Shown: piece after piece, positions 39,092 to 47,803 of the stretch
Position numbering within the stretch: position 1 is the first letter of the stretch
How the letters are laid out: every line of letters begins with the position of its first letter
The notes under the pieces: generated by a model
The model's database searches: none
The model's input: only the letters and a program-made list of their open reading frames with translations
Told to the model about the DNA's origin: nothing
Translations under genes and position numbers: made by a program
Assembly (NCBI RefSeq): GCF_000730645.1
Contig: NZ_BBIU01000001.1
Location: 1 to 52,274, forward strand
From: Pseudomonas parafulva NBRC 16636 = DSM 17004
GTDB lineage: Bacteria > Pseudomonadota > Gammaproteobacteria > Pseudomonadales > Pseudomonadaceae
Reading direction: 5' to 3'
DNA: 52,274 bases

Positions 39092-39690
39092 TGGAGCGTA
39101 TTTCAATGCTGCAGCGAGGCCAACGGGCCCTGGCGCGTACACTGCGCCGCCCACAGGTGCGTATTTCGTTCGACATCGACGACACGCTGGCCTGCCAGCC
39201 GGACCATGCCGCGGCAGAGGGCAGCCGCTTGCCCGCGTTTGTCCACCGCTGGTGGGGCGAGCCGCTGCGCCAGGGCACCCGCGCGCTCATCCGTGACTTG
39301 CGTCGGCAGGGCTGCAGCATCTGGATCTACACCTCGTCCGGCCGCACGCCGGCCTATATCCGCCGCTGGCTGATGCTGTATGGCATCCGCGTCGATGGCG
39401 TGGTCAACAGCAACCGACACCAGCAGGTGCTGGCTGACAAGGGCCTGACCCTGGCGCCGTCGAAGTTGCCGTCGGCGTTCGACATCGACCTGCATGTCGA
39501 CGATTCCGAAGGCGTGCGCCTCGAAGGCGTAGACCACGGTTTCCGCGTGGTGGTGGTGTGCCCCAAGGACCGGCACTGGGCACAGAAGGTGCTCCACGCA
39601 GCCGGCGAGGTGCAGGCGCAATTGGCCTGGCAGCAACCGCACAGGTTTCCAAGGCCGGTATCCCAGCGCCCCTCGGCCCTGGTCTCCTGA
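39091..39690 (+). CDS. HAD-superfamily phosphatase-like protein
   Basis: A 199-residue protein with the four HAD motifs: I ISFDIDDTLACQ (nucleophile and acid-base Asp), II IYTSSGR, III Lys in APSKLPSAF and IV HVDDSEG. It has only a small helical cap (about residues 45-75). The first 25 residues are basic. Substrate unknown; it could act on a nucleotide, a phosphorylated protein or a modified target of its partner. The ATG overlaps the stop of the Fic-fold gene (TGATG), so the pair is translationally coupled. No terminator is evident downstream. Confidence 0.85.
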   Translation: MERISMLQRGQRALARTLRRPQVRISFDIDDTLACQPDHAAAEGSRLPAFVHRWWGEPLRQGTRALIRDLRRQGCSIWIYTSSGRTPAYIRRWLMLYGIRVDGVVNSNRHQQVLADKGLTLAPSKLPSAFDIDLHVDDSEGVRLEGVDHGFRVVVVCPKDRHWAQKVLHAAGEVQAQLAWQQPHRFPRPVSQRPSALVS

Positions 39691-39952
39691 CGCCAACGCT
39701 TGCCAGGCGGTGCTTGCCTGGTACTCCTCATGTATGTCCTTCCCGCGGCCTGCGCAAGTGCCAGGCCCTGCCTGCTACCCAGGCGTAGGCCTGAAGTGCC
39801 GAGACCTGGCTTAGCCCGGTCCCGGCACTGAATCATTGCGCCCGGCCAGGCTGCCCAAAGCCCAGGCCAATGCCCCCCAAAGCAGCGTACCGTGCGCCCA
39901 TGCGGCTTCTGATAATCGCCTCCGACAACCCGTCCCCGTTCCGGAGCGCGCC

Positions 39953-41137
39953 ATGTACAACAATAAGAACCCGCACCCCCGTCTGCTCGCAGCTGCCACG
40001 TTGAGCGTTGCAACGCTGTGCCTGAGCGAGGCCGCCAGTGCCGAAATAATGCTGTATGACAAGGACCAGACCACGTTCTCGACCGATGGCTACATCAATG
40101 CCTTTTACGTCAACAGCAAGGTCGACCGTGAAGGCGAGCAGTTCGACCGCCGCCAGTCGCGGGTAAAGATGGGGTTTCTGCCCAACTACCTGGGCTTCAA
40201 CATGGGCAAACAGGTGGATGACCTGAAGCTCGGTGCACGCGCGTCGTTCTGGGTCAGCATCAATGACAGCGAAAGCAACGGCACCGATACCGCCATCGAT
40301 GTCAGGCAGTTCTACGGCACCGTGGCCAACCCGGCGTGGGGTGAAGTGCTGATCGGCAAGGACTTCGGGCTTTTCGCTCGCTCCAACATTCTGCTGGACG
40401 AACTGCTTGCCGGCTACGGCCAGGTCAGCGACACGCTCGGCCTGGTGGACGGCGGCGGTGTCTCGTTCGGCAATATCGGCAGCGGCTACCCGTACCCGTT
40501 CCCAACCTCGCAGATCACCTACCGTACGCCGGTCATGCAGGGGCTTCGGGTAGCGGTGGGCATCATGGACCCGGTGGACACCAACGACAGCAGCCCAACC
40601 GGCAAGGCCTATCAGAAAAACCCGCGTACCGAGGCTGAAATCACTTACCAGTTCGACCTGGGCGGTGCGCAGGTCTACAGCTGGCTCAACGGCAGCTACC
40701 AGACCTCCGACAACACCGATGCCGACGTGAATGCCGTGACCTCCAAGGGGCTTGGCTATGGCGTACAGGCCAAGATGGGTGGCTTCTCTGTGACCGGTTC
40801 AGGGTTCCAGGCCAAAGGCATCAACCCGTTCTTCACCAACAACGCGGGGGAGCCGGTGCTGCGCAACGTCGACAGCGATGGCTACTTGTTGCAGGCGTCG
40901 TACAAGCTGGGCAAGAACCGCCTGGCGTTGTCCTACGGCAAGACCAAGGACGACGGAAATGGCGCGGTGGGCAGCGGCGCAGATTACCAAACCCGCGGCA
41001 TTGCGCTGTTCCATGACATCAACGACAACCTCAAGCTGGTGGCCGAGTACAACCAGTTCTCTATCGATGGGCATGGCACCAGCGCCAAGAACGAAGACAC
41101 CGACACCTTTGCCGTAGGTGCGGTACTCACCTGGTAA
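39953..41137 (+). CDS. Gram-negative porin
   Basis: A 394-residue outer-membrane beta-barrel. The signal peptide ends at SEAASA-EI (about residue 29). The mature protein starts with a barrel strand (TTFSTDGYINAFYV), has the porin constriction-loop region with repeated Asp/Asn/Gly, and ends FAVGAVLTW, with the C-terminal aromatic expected for insertion. It resembles the general 'Porin_4' type found in Pseudomonas rather than OprD or OprP. Its pore preference is unknown. The GGAG site is eight bases before ATG 39953. It may belong with the phosphate region or the alcohol region; the 262-bp gap before it holds no gene and no clear promoter. Confidence 0.88.
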   Translation: MYNNKNPHPRLLAAATLSVATLCLSEAASAEIMLYDKDQTTFSTDGYINAFYVNSKVDREGEQFDRRQSRVKMGFLPNYLGFNMGKQVDDLKLGARASFWVSINDSESNGTDTAIDVRQFYGTVANPAWGEVLIGKDFGLFARSNILLDELLAGYGQVSDTLGLVDGGGVSFGNIGSGYPYPFPTSQITYRTPVMQGLRVAVGIMDPVDTNDSSPTGKAYQKNPRTEAEITYQFDLGGAQVYSWLNGSYQTSDNTDADVNAVTSKGLGYGVQAKMGGFSVTGSGFQAKGINPFFTNNAGEPVLRNVDSDGYLLQASYKLGKNRLALSYGKTKDDGNGAVGSGADYQTRGIALFHDINDNLKLVAEYNQFSIDGHGTSAKNEDTDTFAVGAVLTW

Positions 41138-41190
41138 GCAGCCGGCCAAGCGCGGCAGCCGCAACTACAACCATCGAAGCCCCCACCCGC

Positions 41191-41232
41191 TACCCAAGTA
41201 GCATTCGTGCCCCGGCGCGGGCTTCGTACACT
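41191..41232 (+). promoter_or_regulatory. PQQ-locus promoter A (FIST-kinase operon)
   Basis: The box TACCCAAGTAGCATTCG begins at 41191, and the -10 hexamer TACACT begins exactly 36 bases later at 41227. No -35 consensus is visible, as for activator-dependent promoters. The same box and spacing occur at 46368 and 49857. The FIST gene begins 32 bp downstream of the -10. Confidence 0.65.
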
Positions 41233-41264
41233 GACCGTTCAGCCAGCCCATGCCGGAGACCACG

Positions 41265-42428
41265 ATGCAGCAGGCGCACAACGAGGGCGTGGTCAGCGCC
41301 ATGTCCCAGGCCAGCGATGCCCGCCTGGCCGCCCAGGAACTGGCGCGTCAACTGCTGCATCCGCACCTGGGGTTCGTGCTGTTTTTCTGCACGGCCGAGT
41401 ACGACCTGCCGACGCTGGCCGAAGCCCTGGAGCAGGGCTTCGGCGGCATTCACCTGGTGGGCTGCACCAGCGCCGGTGAAATCACCCCGCAAGGCTATGG
41501 GCGCAATTGCGTCACGGCGGTCGGTTTTGACCACCGCCACTTCTCGATCGCCGCAGAGTTGATCGACGAAATGGAGCGCTTCAGCCTGATCGACGCCCAG
41601 CAGACGGTCGAGCGGCTGGTGAATTGCTGTCGCAGCAACACCCTGGCGCCTATCAAAGGCCACAGTTTTGCACTGACCTTGCTCGATGGGCTGTCCAGCC
41701 GTGAAGAGACGGTGCTGGCAGCCTTCAGCGCAGCCTTGGGTGACATCCCGCATTTTGGCGGGTCGGCCGGGGACGACAACTACCTGACCCGTACCCACGT
41801 GTACTACGCCGGGGCATTTCACACGGGGGCAGCCGTAGTGGTGCTGGTCAACACCTGGCTAGATTTCGAGGTGTTCACCACCCACCACATCCTGCCCCGT
41901 CAGGACAAACTGGTGGTTACCGGCGCTGACAGCACCCAGCGCAGGGTCTACGAGCTGAACGCCGAGCCTGCCGCCGAGGAATATGCCCGGCTGATCGGTG
42001 TGCCGGTGGCGGCGCTGGACCACCGTGTATTCGCCGCCCACCCCTTGGCCGTGCGCATGCACGACCAGCATTACGTACGGGCCATCCAGCAGGTGCACGC
42101 CGACCTGAGCCTGAGCTTCTACTGCGCTGTGGAAACCGGCATCGTGCTGACCGCCATGACCCCAGGCCCGCTGTTGCCGAACCTGCATCAGCTGTTCGAA
42201 GGCTTGCAGCAGCGCCTGGGCCCGCTGTTGCTGACCATTGGTTGCGACTGTTTTCTGCGCCGCCTGGAGCTCGAGGGCCAGCGCGGCCTGGAGCCGGTCG
42301 GGGCGTTTCTGCGCGAGCAACGGGTGATCGGCTTCAACACCTACGGAGAACAGTTCAATGGCATGCACATCAACCAGACCTTCACCGGCGTTGCCATTGC
42401 CCGCAATCACCCCCCCATCGGTCGATGA
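41265..42428 (+). CDS. FIST-domain sensory protein
   Basis: A 387-residue cytoplasmic protein with FIST N and FIST C domains, ligand-binding modules usually found as the input part of histidine kinases and thought to bind small ligands such as amino acids. The signature blocks GCTSAGEITPQGY, HFGGSAGDDNYL and the C-terminal [19 protein letters not shown] are present. The start at 41265 has GGAG 6 bases upstream (ATG 41250 is the alternative). Its 3' end overlaps the kinase gene by 71 bp, so the two are made together and FIST is probably the kinase's sensor subunit. First gene of the PQQ alcohol locus. Confidence 0.9.
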   Translation: MQQAHNEGVVSAMSQASDARLAAQELARQLLHPHLGFVLFFCTAEYDLPTLAEALEQGFGGIHLVGCTSAGEITPQGYGRNCVTAVGFDHRHFSIAAELIDEMERFSLIDAQQTVERLVNCCRSNTLAPIKGHSFALTLLDGLSSREETVLAAFSAALGDIPHFGGSAGDDNYLTRTHVYYAGAFHTGAAVVVLVNTWLDFEVFTTHHILPRQDKLVVTGADSTQRRVYELNAEPAAEEYARLIGVPVAALDHRVFAAHPLAVRMHDQHYVRAIQQVHADLSLSFYCAVETGIVLTAMTPGPLLPNLHQLFEGLQQRLGPLLLTIGCDCFLRRLELEGQRGLEPVGAFLREQRVIGFNTYGEQFNGMHINQTFTGVAIARNHPPIGR

Positions 42429-45006
42429 GCTGCACGCCGAAATCGCTCGGCTGCAGCACGAAAACCACAAGCTGCAACGCATCAATGGTGCGCTGATCGA
42501 GCGCATCGAAACCGGCGCCACGCGGGGCAACGGCCCGTATGCGGCGTTCCAGCATTCGGTGGTGCTGGCCGAACAGGTGCGCGAGCGTACCGACGCCCTC
42601 AACCAGGCCATGGCGGAGCTCAAGGCGGGCAACCAGTTGCTCAGCGAGGCCCGTTTGCGCGCCGAAACGGCTCATCAGCACCTGGTCGATGCCATCGAAA
42701 GTATTTCGGACGCCTTCGTGCTGTTCGACCACAACCTGCGCATGGTGCTGTGCAACAGCCGCTTCAAGGCATTCTGGGCCAACCGACGGGTGCGCATCAT
42801 GGCCGGCATGCGCCTGGCCGAAGTCAGGCGGTTGATGGCCGGCAGCGGGCTGTTCAGTGAAGAGCCGCGCGGCCACGCGGAAGAAAACGTGCTGTACCGG
42901 CAACACAACGGGCGCTGGTTGCAGGTGAGCGAGCGGCCTACCTGCGACGGTGGACGGGTGATCCTGTTCACCGATATCACCGAGGTCAAGCAGAGCGAGA
43001 CCCTGCGCCGCGAGCAGGCGCTGGCGCAGAAGTCGCACCTGTTGCAACGGGCGGTGGACAACCTGTCCCAGGGCGTAGCCATGGTCAATGCCGAGGGCGT
43101 ACTGGAGCTGTGGAACCGGCGTTTTCTGGAGCTTAGCGGCCTGGCACCGGTGGCTGCACACCGCCCCTTCGCCGACGTGATCGCCGACAGCGAGCTGCGG
43201 CTGCTTACCCCCGACAGCCGTGATGCGCACGGGCGCGTGCTGCACGAGTGCGAACAACGCCTGTTCGGCGGTCGCATGCTGGAGATCCGTACCCACCCGT
43301 TACCCACCGGCGGGTTCTTCAATACCTTCACCGACATCACCGAGCGTTACCAGCATGCTGAAGCGTTGAGTGAAAGCGCCCGCTGGATCCGGCTGATTAC
43401 CGATCATGTGCCGGCCCTAATCGCTTACCTCAACGCTGACCTGGTCTACGAGTTCACCAACAAGGTGTACGAGCAATGGTACTGCTGGCCCAGTGGCCTG
43501 ATGTTGGGCCAGAGCCTGCGCGAAGCCCACAGCGAGCAACACTGTCAGCGCCTGGAGGCCTATGTGGCACGTGCCCTGGCCGGGGAGAGCGTCACGTTCG
43601 AGTTCGCCGAAACCAACACCAGCGGCCAGGAGCGCTACATGTTGCGCTCCTATGTGCCCAACCGCCTGGCGGGGGGGGAGGTGGTGGGTATTTTTGTGCT
43701 GATCCGCGACATCACCGAGCGGCGCAACACCTCGCAGGCATTGCACCAGGCCTACCAGCACCTGGAGCTGCGCGTGCGCGAGCGCACCGCCGAACTGACC
43801 TCGCTCAACGGCCAGCTGCTGCGCGAAATCGACGAACGCCGCCGCGCGGAGGCGCGGCTGCAAGAAGCCAAGCGCGAGGCCGAGCAGGCCAACCTGTCGA
43901 AAACCAAGTTTCTGGCGGCTGTCAGCCACGACCTGCTGCAACCGCTCAATGCCGCACGGCTGTTCACCGCGGCCTTGCTCGAACGCCGCGACCCACAGGC
44001 CAGCGCGCACTTGGTGCGCAACGTCAGCAACTCGCTGGAGGATGTGGAGAACCTGCTGGGTACCCTGGTAGACATTTCCAAGCTCGACGCCGGGGTGATC
44101 AAGGCCGATATCGCGCCCTTCGCCCTGGCCGAACTGATGGACAACCTGGCCGCCGAATACGCCCAGGTGGCGCGCAGTGTAGGCCTGGCGCTGCACTTTG
44201 TGGGCTGCTCGGCGGTGGTGCGCAGCGATATCCTGCTACTGGCGCGGGTGCTGCGCAACCTGCTCAGCAATGCCATCCGCTACACCCCGTCGGGCCGGGT
44301 GGTGCTGGGTTGCCGTCGCTTGCGCGACCGGGTGCGCATCGAGGTTTGGGACAGCGGTATCGGGATCCCCGAAGAGCACCTGGAGGAGATGTTTCAGGAG
44401 TTCAAGCGCGGGGCCGTGCAGCGGCCCGACCAGGACCGTGGCCTGGGGCTGGGGCTGGCGATCGTGGAAAAGATCGCGGGCATTCTGGGCCACCGCATCG
44501 CGGTACGGTCATGGCCTGGCAAAGGGTCGGTGTTCGCCGTGGAGGTGCCGTTGAGCGCTGCTGCACCCAAAGCTCCGCTGGCCCAGGCCGTGTGCGAGCC
44601 GATGCTTGAATGCCTGCGTGGTGCCCAGGTCTGGGTGCTGGACAACGACGCCGCCATCTGTGCCGGCATGCGTACGTTACTGGAGGGCTGGGGGTGCCGG
44701 GTGGTTACCGCGCTCTCGGAGCAGGACCTGGCCCGCCAGGTGGACAACTTCCACGCCCATGCCGACTTGCTGATTGTCGATTACCATCTGGACAACGACT
44801 GCAACGGTGTGGATGCAGTGGCGCGCATCAATGGGCGCCGGGCACGGCCACTCCCAGCGTTGATGATCACGGCCAACTACAGCAATGAGCTCAAGCAGCA
44901 GGTACGCGAGCTGGGCCACACGCTGATGCACAAGCCGGTGCGGCCCATGAAGCTGAAAACTGCCATGACTCATTTACTGGCCATGCATCAGCCCCCGCGT
45001 GCCTAG
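42358..45006 (+). CDS. PAS hybrid histidine kinase, ErcS'/PedS1 type
   Basis: An 882-residue soluble hybrid kinase. A coiled coil (residues about 22-110) leads to three PAS domains (about 110-215, [22 protein letters not shown]; about 225-335, [22 protein letters not shown]; about 340-465, [25 protein letters not shown]), a second coiled coil, HisKA ([19 protein letters not shown]), HATPase ([29 protein letters not shown]) and a receiver ([13 protein letters not shown], Asp in LLIVDYHLD). It corresponds by content and position to ErcS' of P. aeruginosa and PedS1 of P. putida, which control PQQ ethanol oxidation. ATG 42358 has CGGAG nine bases upstream. Its 3' end overlaps the convergent ErbR-type gene by four bases. 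Confidence 0.93.
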   Translation: MACTSTRPSPALPLPAITPPSVDELHAEIARLQHENHKLQRINGALIERIETGATRGNGPYAAFQHSVVLAEQVRERTDALNQAMAELKAGNQLLSEARLRAETAHQHLVDAIESISDAFVLFDHNLRMVLCNSRFKAFWANRRVRIMAGMRLAEVRRLMAGSGLFSEEPRGHAEENVLYRQHNGRWLQVSERPTCDGGRVILFTDITEVKQSETLRREQALAQKSHLLQRAVDNLSQGVAMVNAEGVLELWNRRFLELSGLAPVAAHRPFADVIADSELRLLTPDSRDAHGRVLHECEQRLFGGRMLEIRTHPLPTGGFFNTFTDITERYQHAEALSESARWIRLITDHVPALIAYLNADLVYEFTNKVYEQWYCWPSGLMLGQSLREAHSEQHCQRLEAYVARALAGESVTFEFAETNTSGQERYMLRSYVPNRLAGGEVVGIFVLIRDITERRNTSQALHQAYQHLELRVRERTAELTSLNGQLLREIDERRRAEARLQEAKREAEQANLSKTKFLAAVSHDLLQPLNAARLFTAALLERRDPQASAHLVRNVSNSLEDVENLLGTLVDISKLDAGVIKADIAPFALAELMDNLAAEYAQVARSVGLALHFVGCSAVVRSDILLLARVLRNLLSNAIRYTPSGRVVLGCRRLRDRVRIEVWDSGIGIPEEHLEEMFQEFKRGAVQRPDQDRGLGLGLAIVEKIAGILGHRIAVRSWPGKGSVFAVEVPLSAAAPKAPLAQAVCEPMLECLRGAQVWVLDNDAAICAGMRTLLEGWGCRVVTALSEQDLARQVDNFHAHADLLIVDYHLDNDCNGVDAVARINGRRARPLPALMITANYSNELKQQVRELGHTLMHKPVRPMKLKTAMTHLLAMHQPPRA

Positions 45007-45668
45007 CGGCGCAGGTAGTCGGTAAAGTCGATGTCCCCGGCACTGAGAATGGCCTGTACCCGGTTGTGCACGTTGAGCTTGCGCAAGATGGCCGAGACGT
45101 GGGCCTTTACAGTGGTCTCGGCAATATCCAGGGTGTAGGCGATCTGCTTGTTCGACTCGCCCTTGGTCATGCGTTCGAGCACCAGCAACTGCTTGCGAGT
45201 CAAGGCTTGCAGCATTTCCGGCGGGAAACTGGGGGCATCGCTCAGGCGCCGGCTGGTTGTGCTTTTTTGCGCACGAATGATGTCGGGGGGCAGGTACACG
45301 TTGCCGTTGAGGATCTGCTCGATGGCCTCGATCATCTGCCCGCGCGGGGAGGACTTGGTGATGAACCCTACCGCACCGTAGGTAATGGCCTGCAGCACGA
45401 TCTGCTTGTCCTGCTCGGCGGATACGATCACCACCGGCGTGGTGGGCGCCTCGTTGCGCAAGGTGATCAGGCCGTTCAGGCCGTGCATGCCCGGCATGTT
45501 CAGGTCCAGCAGGATCAGGTCGAGGTCGTCATGCGCCTGGGTCAACGCCAGGGCGCTGTCCAGGTCGGCGGTTTCCATCACCTCGGTGCCCTGGAAACCG
45601 TCGCTGATGACGTTGTGGATGGCTTCTCTGAACAGCGGGTGATCGTCGGCGATCAAGATTTTGTACAT
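45003..45668 (-). CDS. NarL/LuxR response regulator, ErbR/AgmR type (PedR1)
   Basis: A 221-residue response regulator. Receiver with phospho-Asp in [13 protein letters not shown] and Lys in [10 protein letters not shown]-terminal LuxR helix-turn-helix [39 protein letters not shown]. It corresponds to ErbR/AgmR (PedR1), the regulator of ethanol oxidation and pqq genes in Pseudomonas. The kinase beside it is its likely partner. It lies 58 bp downstream of the CxxxCW gene on the same strand, probably in one operon. Confidence 0.92.
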   Translation of the reverse strand: MYKILIADDHPLFREAIHNVISDGFQGTEVMETADLDSALALTQAHDDLDLILLDLNMPGMHGLNGLITLRNEAPTTPVVIVSAEQDKQIVLQAITYGAVGFITKSSPRGQMIEAIEQILNGNVYLPPDIIRAQKSTTSRRLSDAPSFPPEMLQALTRKQLLVLERMTKGESNKQIAYTLDIAETTVKAHVSAILRKLNVHNRVQAILSAGDIDFTDYLRR

Positions 45669-45726
45669 GGCCTTTTCACCTTTTTGTTATTGGATGGCCC
45701 GGGCACGCTCTGGCATGGCGGCAGTT

Positions 45727-46287
45727 TCAAGGGAACGGCACAGGTTGCGCGGGTTGCACGGGCAAATTGGCCTGCTGCCACGCATCCAGGCCGTCGCGGT
45801 ACCAATAGAGCGTGCGGTACCCCAGCCCTGCAGCGCGTTTTACCGCGTTCCAGCTCAGCCAGCAATCGGACCGGCAATAGAACACCAGCGGTTGCTCAGC
45901 CTGGCCGGCGGTGGCCCGTTGCAGGTTGTGAGCGAAATAGGCCTGCCAGGCCGGCGTCAGCTGCCCATCACCCGTGTTGGCCAGCCACAGGCTGCCCGGC
46001 AGGTTGGCGTGGGGCTCGTCCTCGATGAAGCGGCCCTGGAGCCACTGGCGGCGGTAGACGTCGATCAGCACAGGGCTTGGCTCTTGGTTCAGCAAGTGCT
46101 GCAAGGTGGCGGTGTCGATGACTGTGCCGCCTGCAACTTCCTGGGGCGTAGGGCTGCGGTACAAGGTGGCGCGGTAGCCATCGGGCGTGAACAGCGCGGG
46201 CGTTTCGGCGTGGGCGCCACCCGGCGGGAGGCATGACGCGGCGGCGGCCAGCAGGAGGCATGGCAGCCGGGGCAGGGCACGTGGCAT
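45727..46287 (-). CDS. Rhodanese-like PQQ-associated CxxxCW protein
   Basis: A 186-residue exported protein. The signal peptide ends near residue 28 (GGAHA-ET). The body is rhodanese-like: VLIDVYRR in place of the entry strand, then FYCRSDCWLSWNAVKRAAGLGYRTLYWYRDGLDAW. The motif reads Cys138-Arg-Ser-Asp-Cys142-Trp143. This is the 'PQQ-dependent catabolism-associated CXXCW' family, of unknown function but linked to quinoprotein loci. AAGAAGGA sets the start. Probably cotranscribed with the ErbR-type gene. Confidence 0.9.
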   Translation of the reverse strand: MPRALPRLPCLLLAAAASCLPPGGAHAETPALFTPDGYRATLYRSPTPQEVAGGTVIDTATLQHLLNQEPSPVLIDVYRRQWLQGRFIEDEPHANLPGSLWLANTGDGQLTPAWQAYFAHNLQRATAGQAEQPLVFYCRSDCWLSWNAVKRAAGLGYRTLYWYRDGLDAWQQANLPVQPAQPVPFP

Positions 46288-46367
46288 GGTCAGATCCTTC
46301 TTGTTATAGCGCCATTACATGCCAGGGCTGCGCAATTGTGAATGCGACGATCAGACGGCCCGGGCAG

Positions 46368-46409
46368 TACCAAAGTAGTAGCCAACACCCGGCCGGGCGG
46401 CCCTACGAT
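46368..46409 (+). promoter_or_regulatory. PQQ-locus promoter B (second LuxR regulator)
   Basis: The box TACCAAAGTAGTAGCC begins at 46368, and TACGAT begins exactly 36 bases later at 46404. A GGGCGG word lies between. The regulator gene starts 29 bp after the -10 hexamer, at 46438. Same layout as the sites at 41191 and 49857. Confidence 0.65.
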
Positions 46410-46437
46410 GGCCAAAAAGCCGCGCAGGAGTGTCGCC

Positions 46438-47076
46438 ATGAATATCGTGCTGGTAGATGACCACGCTGTGGTCCGCCGTGGCTATGCCAGCCTGCTGCTC
46501 GCAGCGTTCCCCGCGCTGCAGGTGCGCGAAGCGGCCAATGGTGAAGAGGCGCTGGCCCGGGTGCATGAGCAGGTGCCCAACCTGGTCATCATGGACTTTG
46601 GCCTGCCGGGCATCAGCGGCCTGGAAACCCTGCGCCGCCTGCGCCAACGCCTGCCTCAGTTGCGGGTGCTGTTTTTCAGCCTGCACGACGAACCCCTGAT
46701 CGTGCGGCAAGTGCTGGATGCGGGCGCAATGGGTTATGTGACCAAGCAGGCCGACCCGCACGTACTGGTCGAGGCCGTGCAGCGGGTCATGGCCGGGCAC
46801 GCCTACATCGAGCAGCCGCTGGCCACGCAACTGGCCTGCGCCTCCCAGCCAAGCGCCCAGGACCCACGGTTGCAGCGCATGACCCAACGGGAACTGGAGA
46901 TCTTCATGATGCTGGCCAACGGCACGCCGACGCGGTCCATCGCAGGGCAGCTGTGCATCAGCACCAAGACCGTTTCCAACCACCTCACATTGCTCAAGAG
47001 CAAACTGCAGGTCAGCTCCCATGCAGAACTGGTGCACCTGGGGATCCAGCTGGGCGTGGTAAGGCTTGCCGGTTGA
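46438..47076 (+). CDS. LuxR-type response regulator, EraR/ExaE/PedR2 type, without adjacent kinase
   Basis: A 212-residue response regulator: receiver with acidic pair LVDDHAVVRR, phospho-Asp in LVIMDFGLPGISG and Lys in YVTKQADP, then LuxR helix-turn-helix MTQRELEIFMMLANGTPTRSIAGQLCISTKTVSNHLTLL. By position beside the pentapeptide and ethanol dehydrogenase genes it matches EraR (ExaE) of P. aeruginosa and PedR2 of P. putida. In those species a kinase gene (EraS/PedS2) adjoins it; here none is present. It probably activates the dehydrogenase promoter. The start at 46438 gives the family N terminus. It is convergent with the pentapeptide gene, six bp apart. Confidence 0.9.
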   Translation: MNIVLVDDHAVVRRGYASLLLAAFPALQVREAANGEEALARVHEQVPNLVIMDFGLPGISGLETLRRLRQRLPQLRVLFFSLHDEPLIVRQVLDAGAMGYVTKQADPHVLVEAVQRVMAGHAYIEQPLATQLACASQPSAQDPRLQRMTQRELEIFMMLANGTPTRSIAGQLCISTKTVSNHLTLLKSKLQVSSHAELVHLGIQLGVVRLAG

Positions 47077-47082
47077 CGGGGT

Positions 47083-47742
47083 TCAATGGTCCCAACTGTC
47101 GGGGCAGCCGCTGCAGCCTTCCATGTCGGCATCCTGGAAGTTGCCATAGTGCTGGCGGGCACCGGTGAGGTCGGCGCGGGCGAGGTTGCTTTGGCCGAGC
47201 TTGGCCTCCTGCAGGTTGGCATCGTTGAGGTGGGCACCCTGTAGGTCGGTTTTGCTCAACCAGGCCATTTCCAGGTCGGCGGCCTGCAGGTTGGCTTGCT
47301 GCATCTTGGCGCCGGTCAACCGCGCGAACTGCAGGTAGGCCGCGCTGAGGTCGGCTTTCTCGAACTGCGCGCCCTGGGCGAACAGGCCCCAGCCCTGCAC
47401 GGCCATCAAGCGTGCGCCGCTGAGGTCGGCCAGGCGCAGGTTGCTCTGCTGCAGGCTGGCGCGGGTCAGGTTGGCGCCTTGCAGGCGGGCTTTTTCCAGG
47501 TTGGCGAGGTCCAGCCGGGTATGGCGCAGGTCGGCATCACGCAGGTCTGCACCGGCCAGGTTCATCTTGCGCATATCCTGGTTGGCCAGTTTGGCGCCGC
47601 GCAGGTTTGTACCGGGGCACTGGCTGGCTTCGGCGATCACGCAGCCGTTGATCACCAACGGTTCATCGCCACCGTCGTCGTCCGCCTGGGTGGCGAAAGC
47701 GGGGCTCAGGGCCAGCAGCAGGGCGAGTGGCAGGTAGTTCAT
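47083..47742 (-). CDS. Secreted pentapeptide-repeat protein
   Basis: A 219-residue exported protein. After a signal peptide (to about residue 17, SPAFA-TQ) comes an acidic stretch, then some 25 pentapeptide repeats of the A(D/N)LxX type (LAGADLRDADLRHTRLDLA...), which fold as a right-handed beta helix. It ends in a short tail with CSGCP. Proteins like this sit beside the ethanol dehydrogenase in other Pseudomonas; their role is unknown. It lies 61 bp downstream of the dehydrogenase on the same strand and has AGGAGA upstream. Probably periplasmic. Confidence 0.88.
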   Translation of the reverse strand: MNYLPLALLLALSPAFATQADDDGGDEPLVINGCVIAEASQCPGTNLRGAKLANQDMRKMNLAGADLRDADLRHTRLDLANLEKARLQGANLTRASLQQSNLRLADLSGARLMAVQGWGLFAQGAQFEKADLSAAYLQFARLTGAKMQQANLQAADLEMAWLSKTDLQGAHLNDANLQEAKLGQSNLARADLTGARQHYGNFQDADMEGCSGCPDSWDH

Positions 47743-47803
47743 GGTCGAGGTCTCCTGGCTTGTAGAGGCATGACGGGGGCAGGCAAGCCCGCCCCCGGCA
47801 GGG

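Noticed and set aside
39822..39840. Possible sigma-54 promoter before the porin (GGCACTGAATCATTGC)
   Set aside because: GG and GC are separated by 12 bases rather than the required 10.
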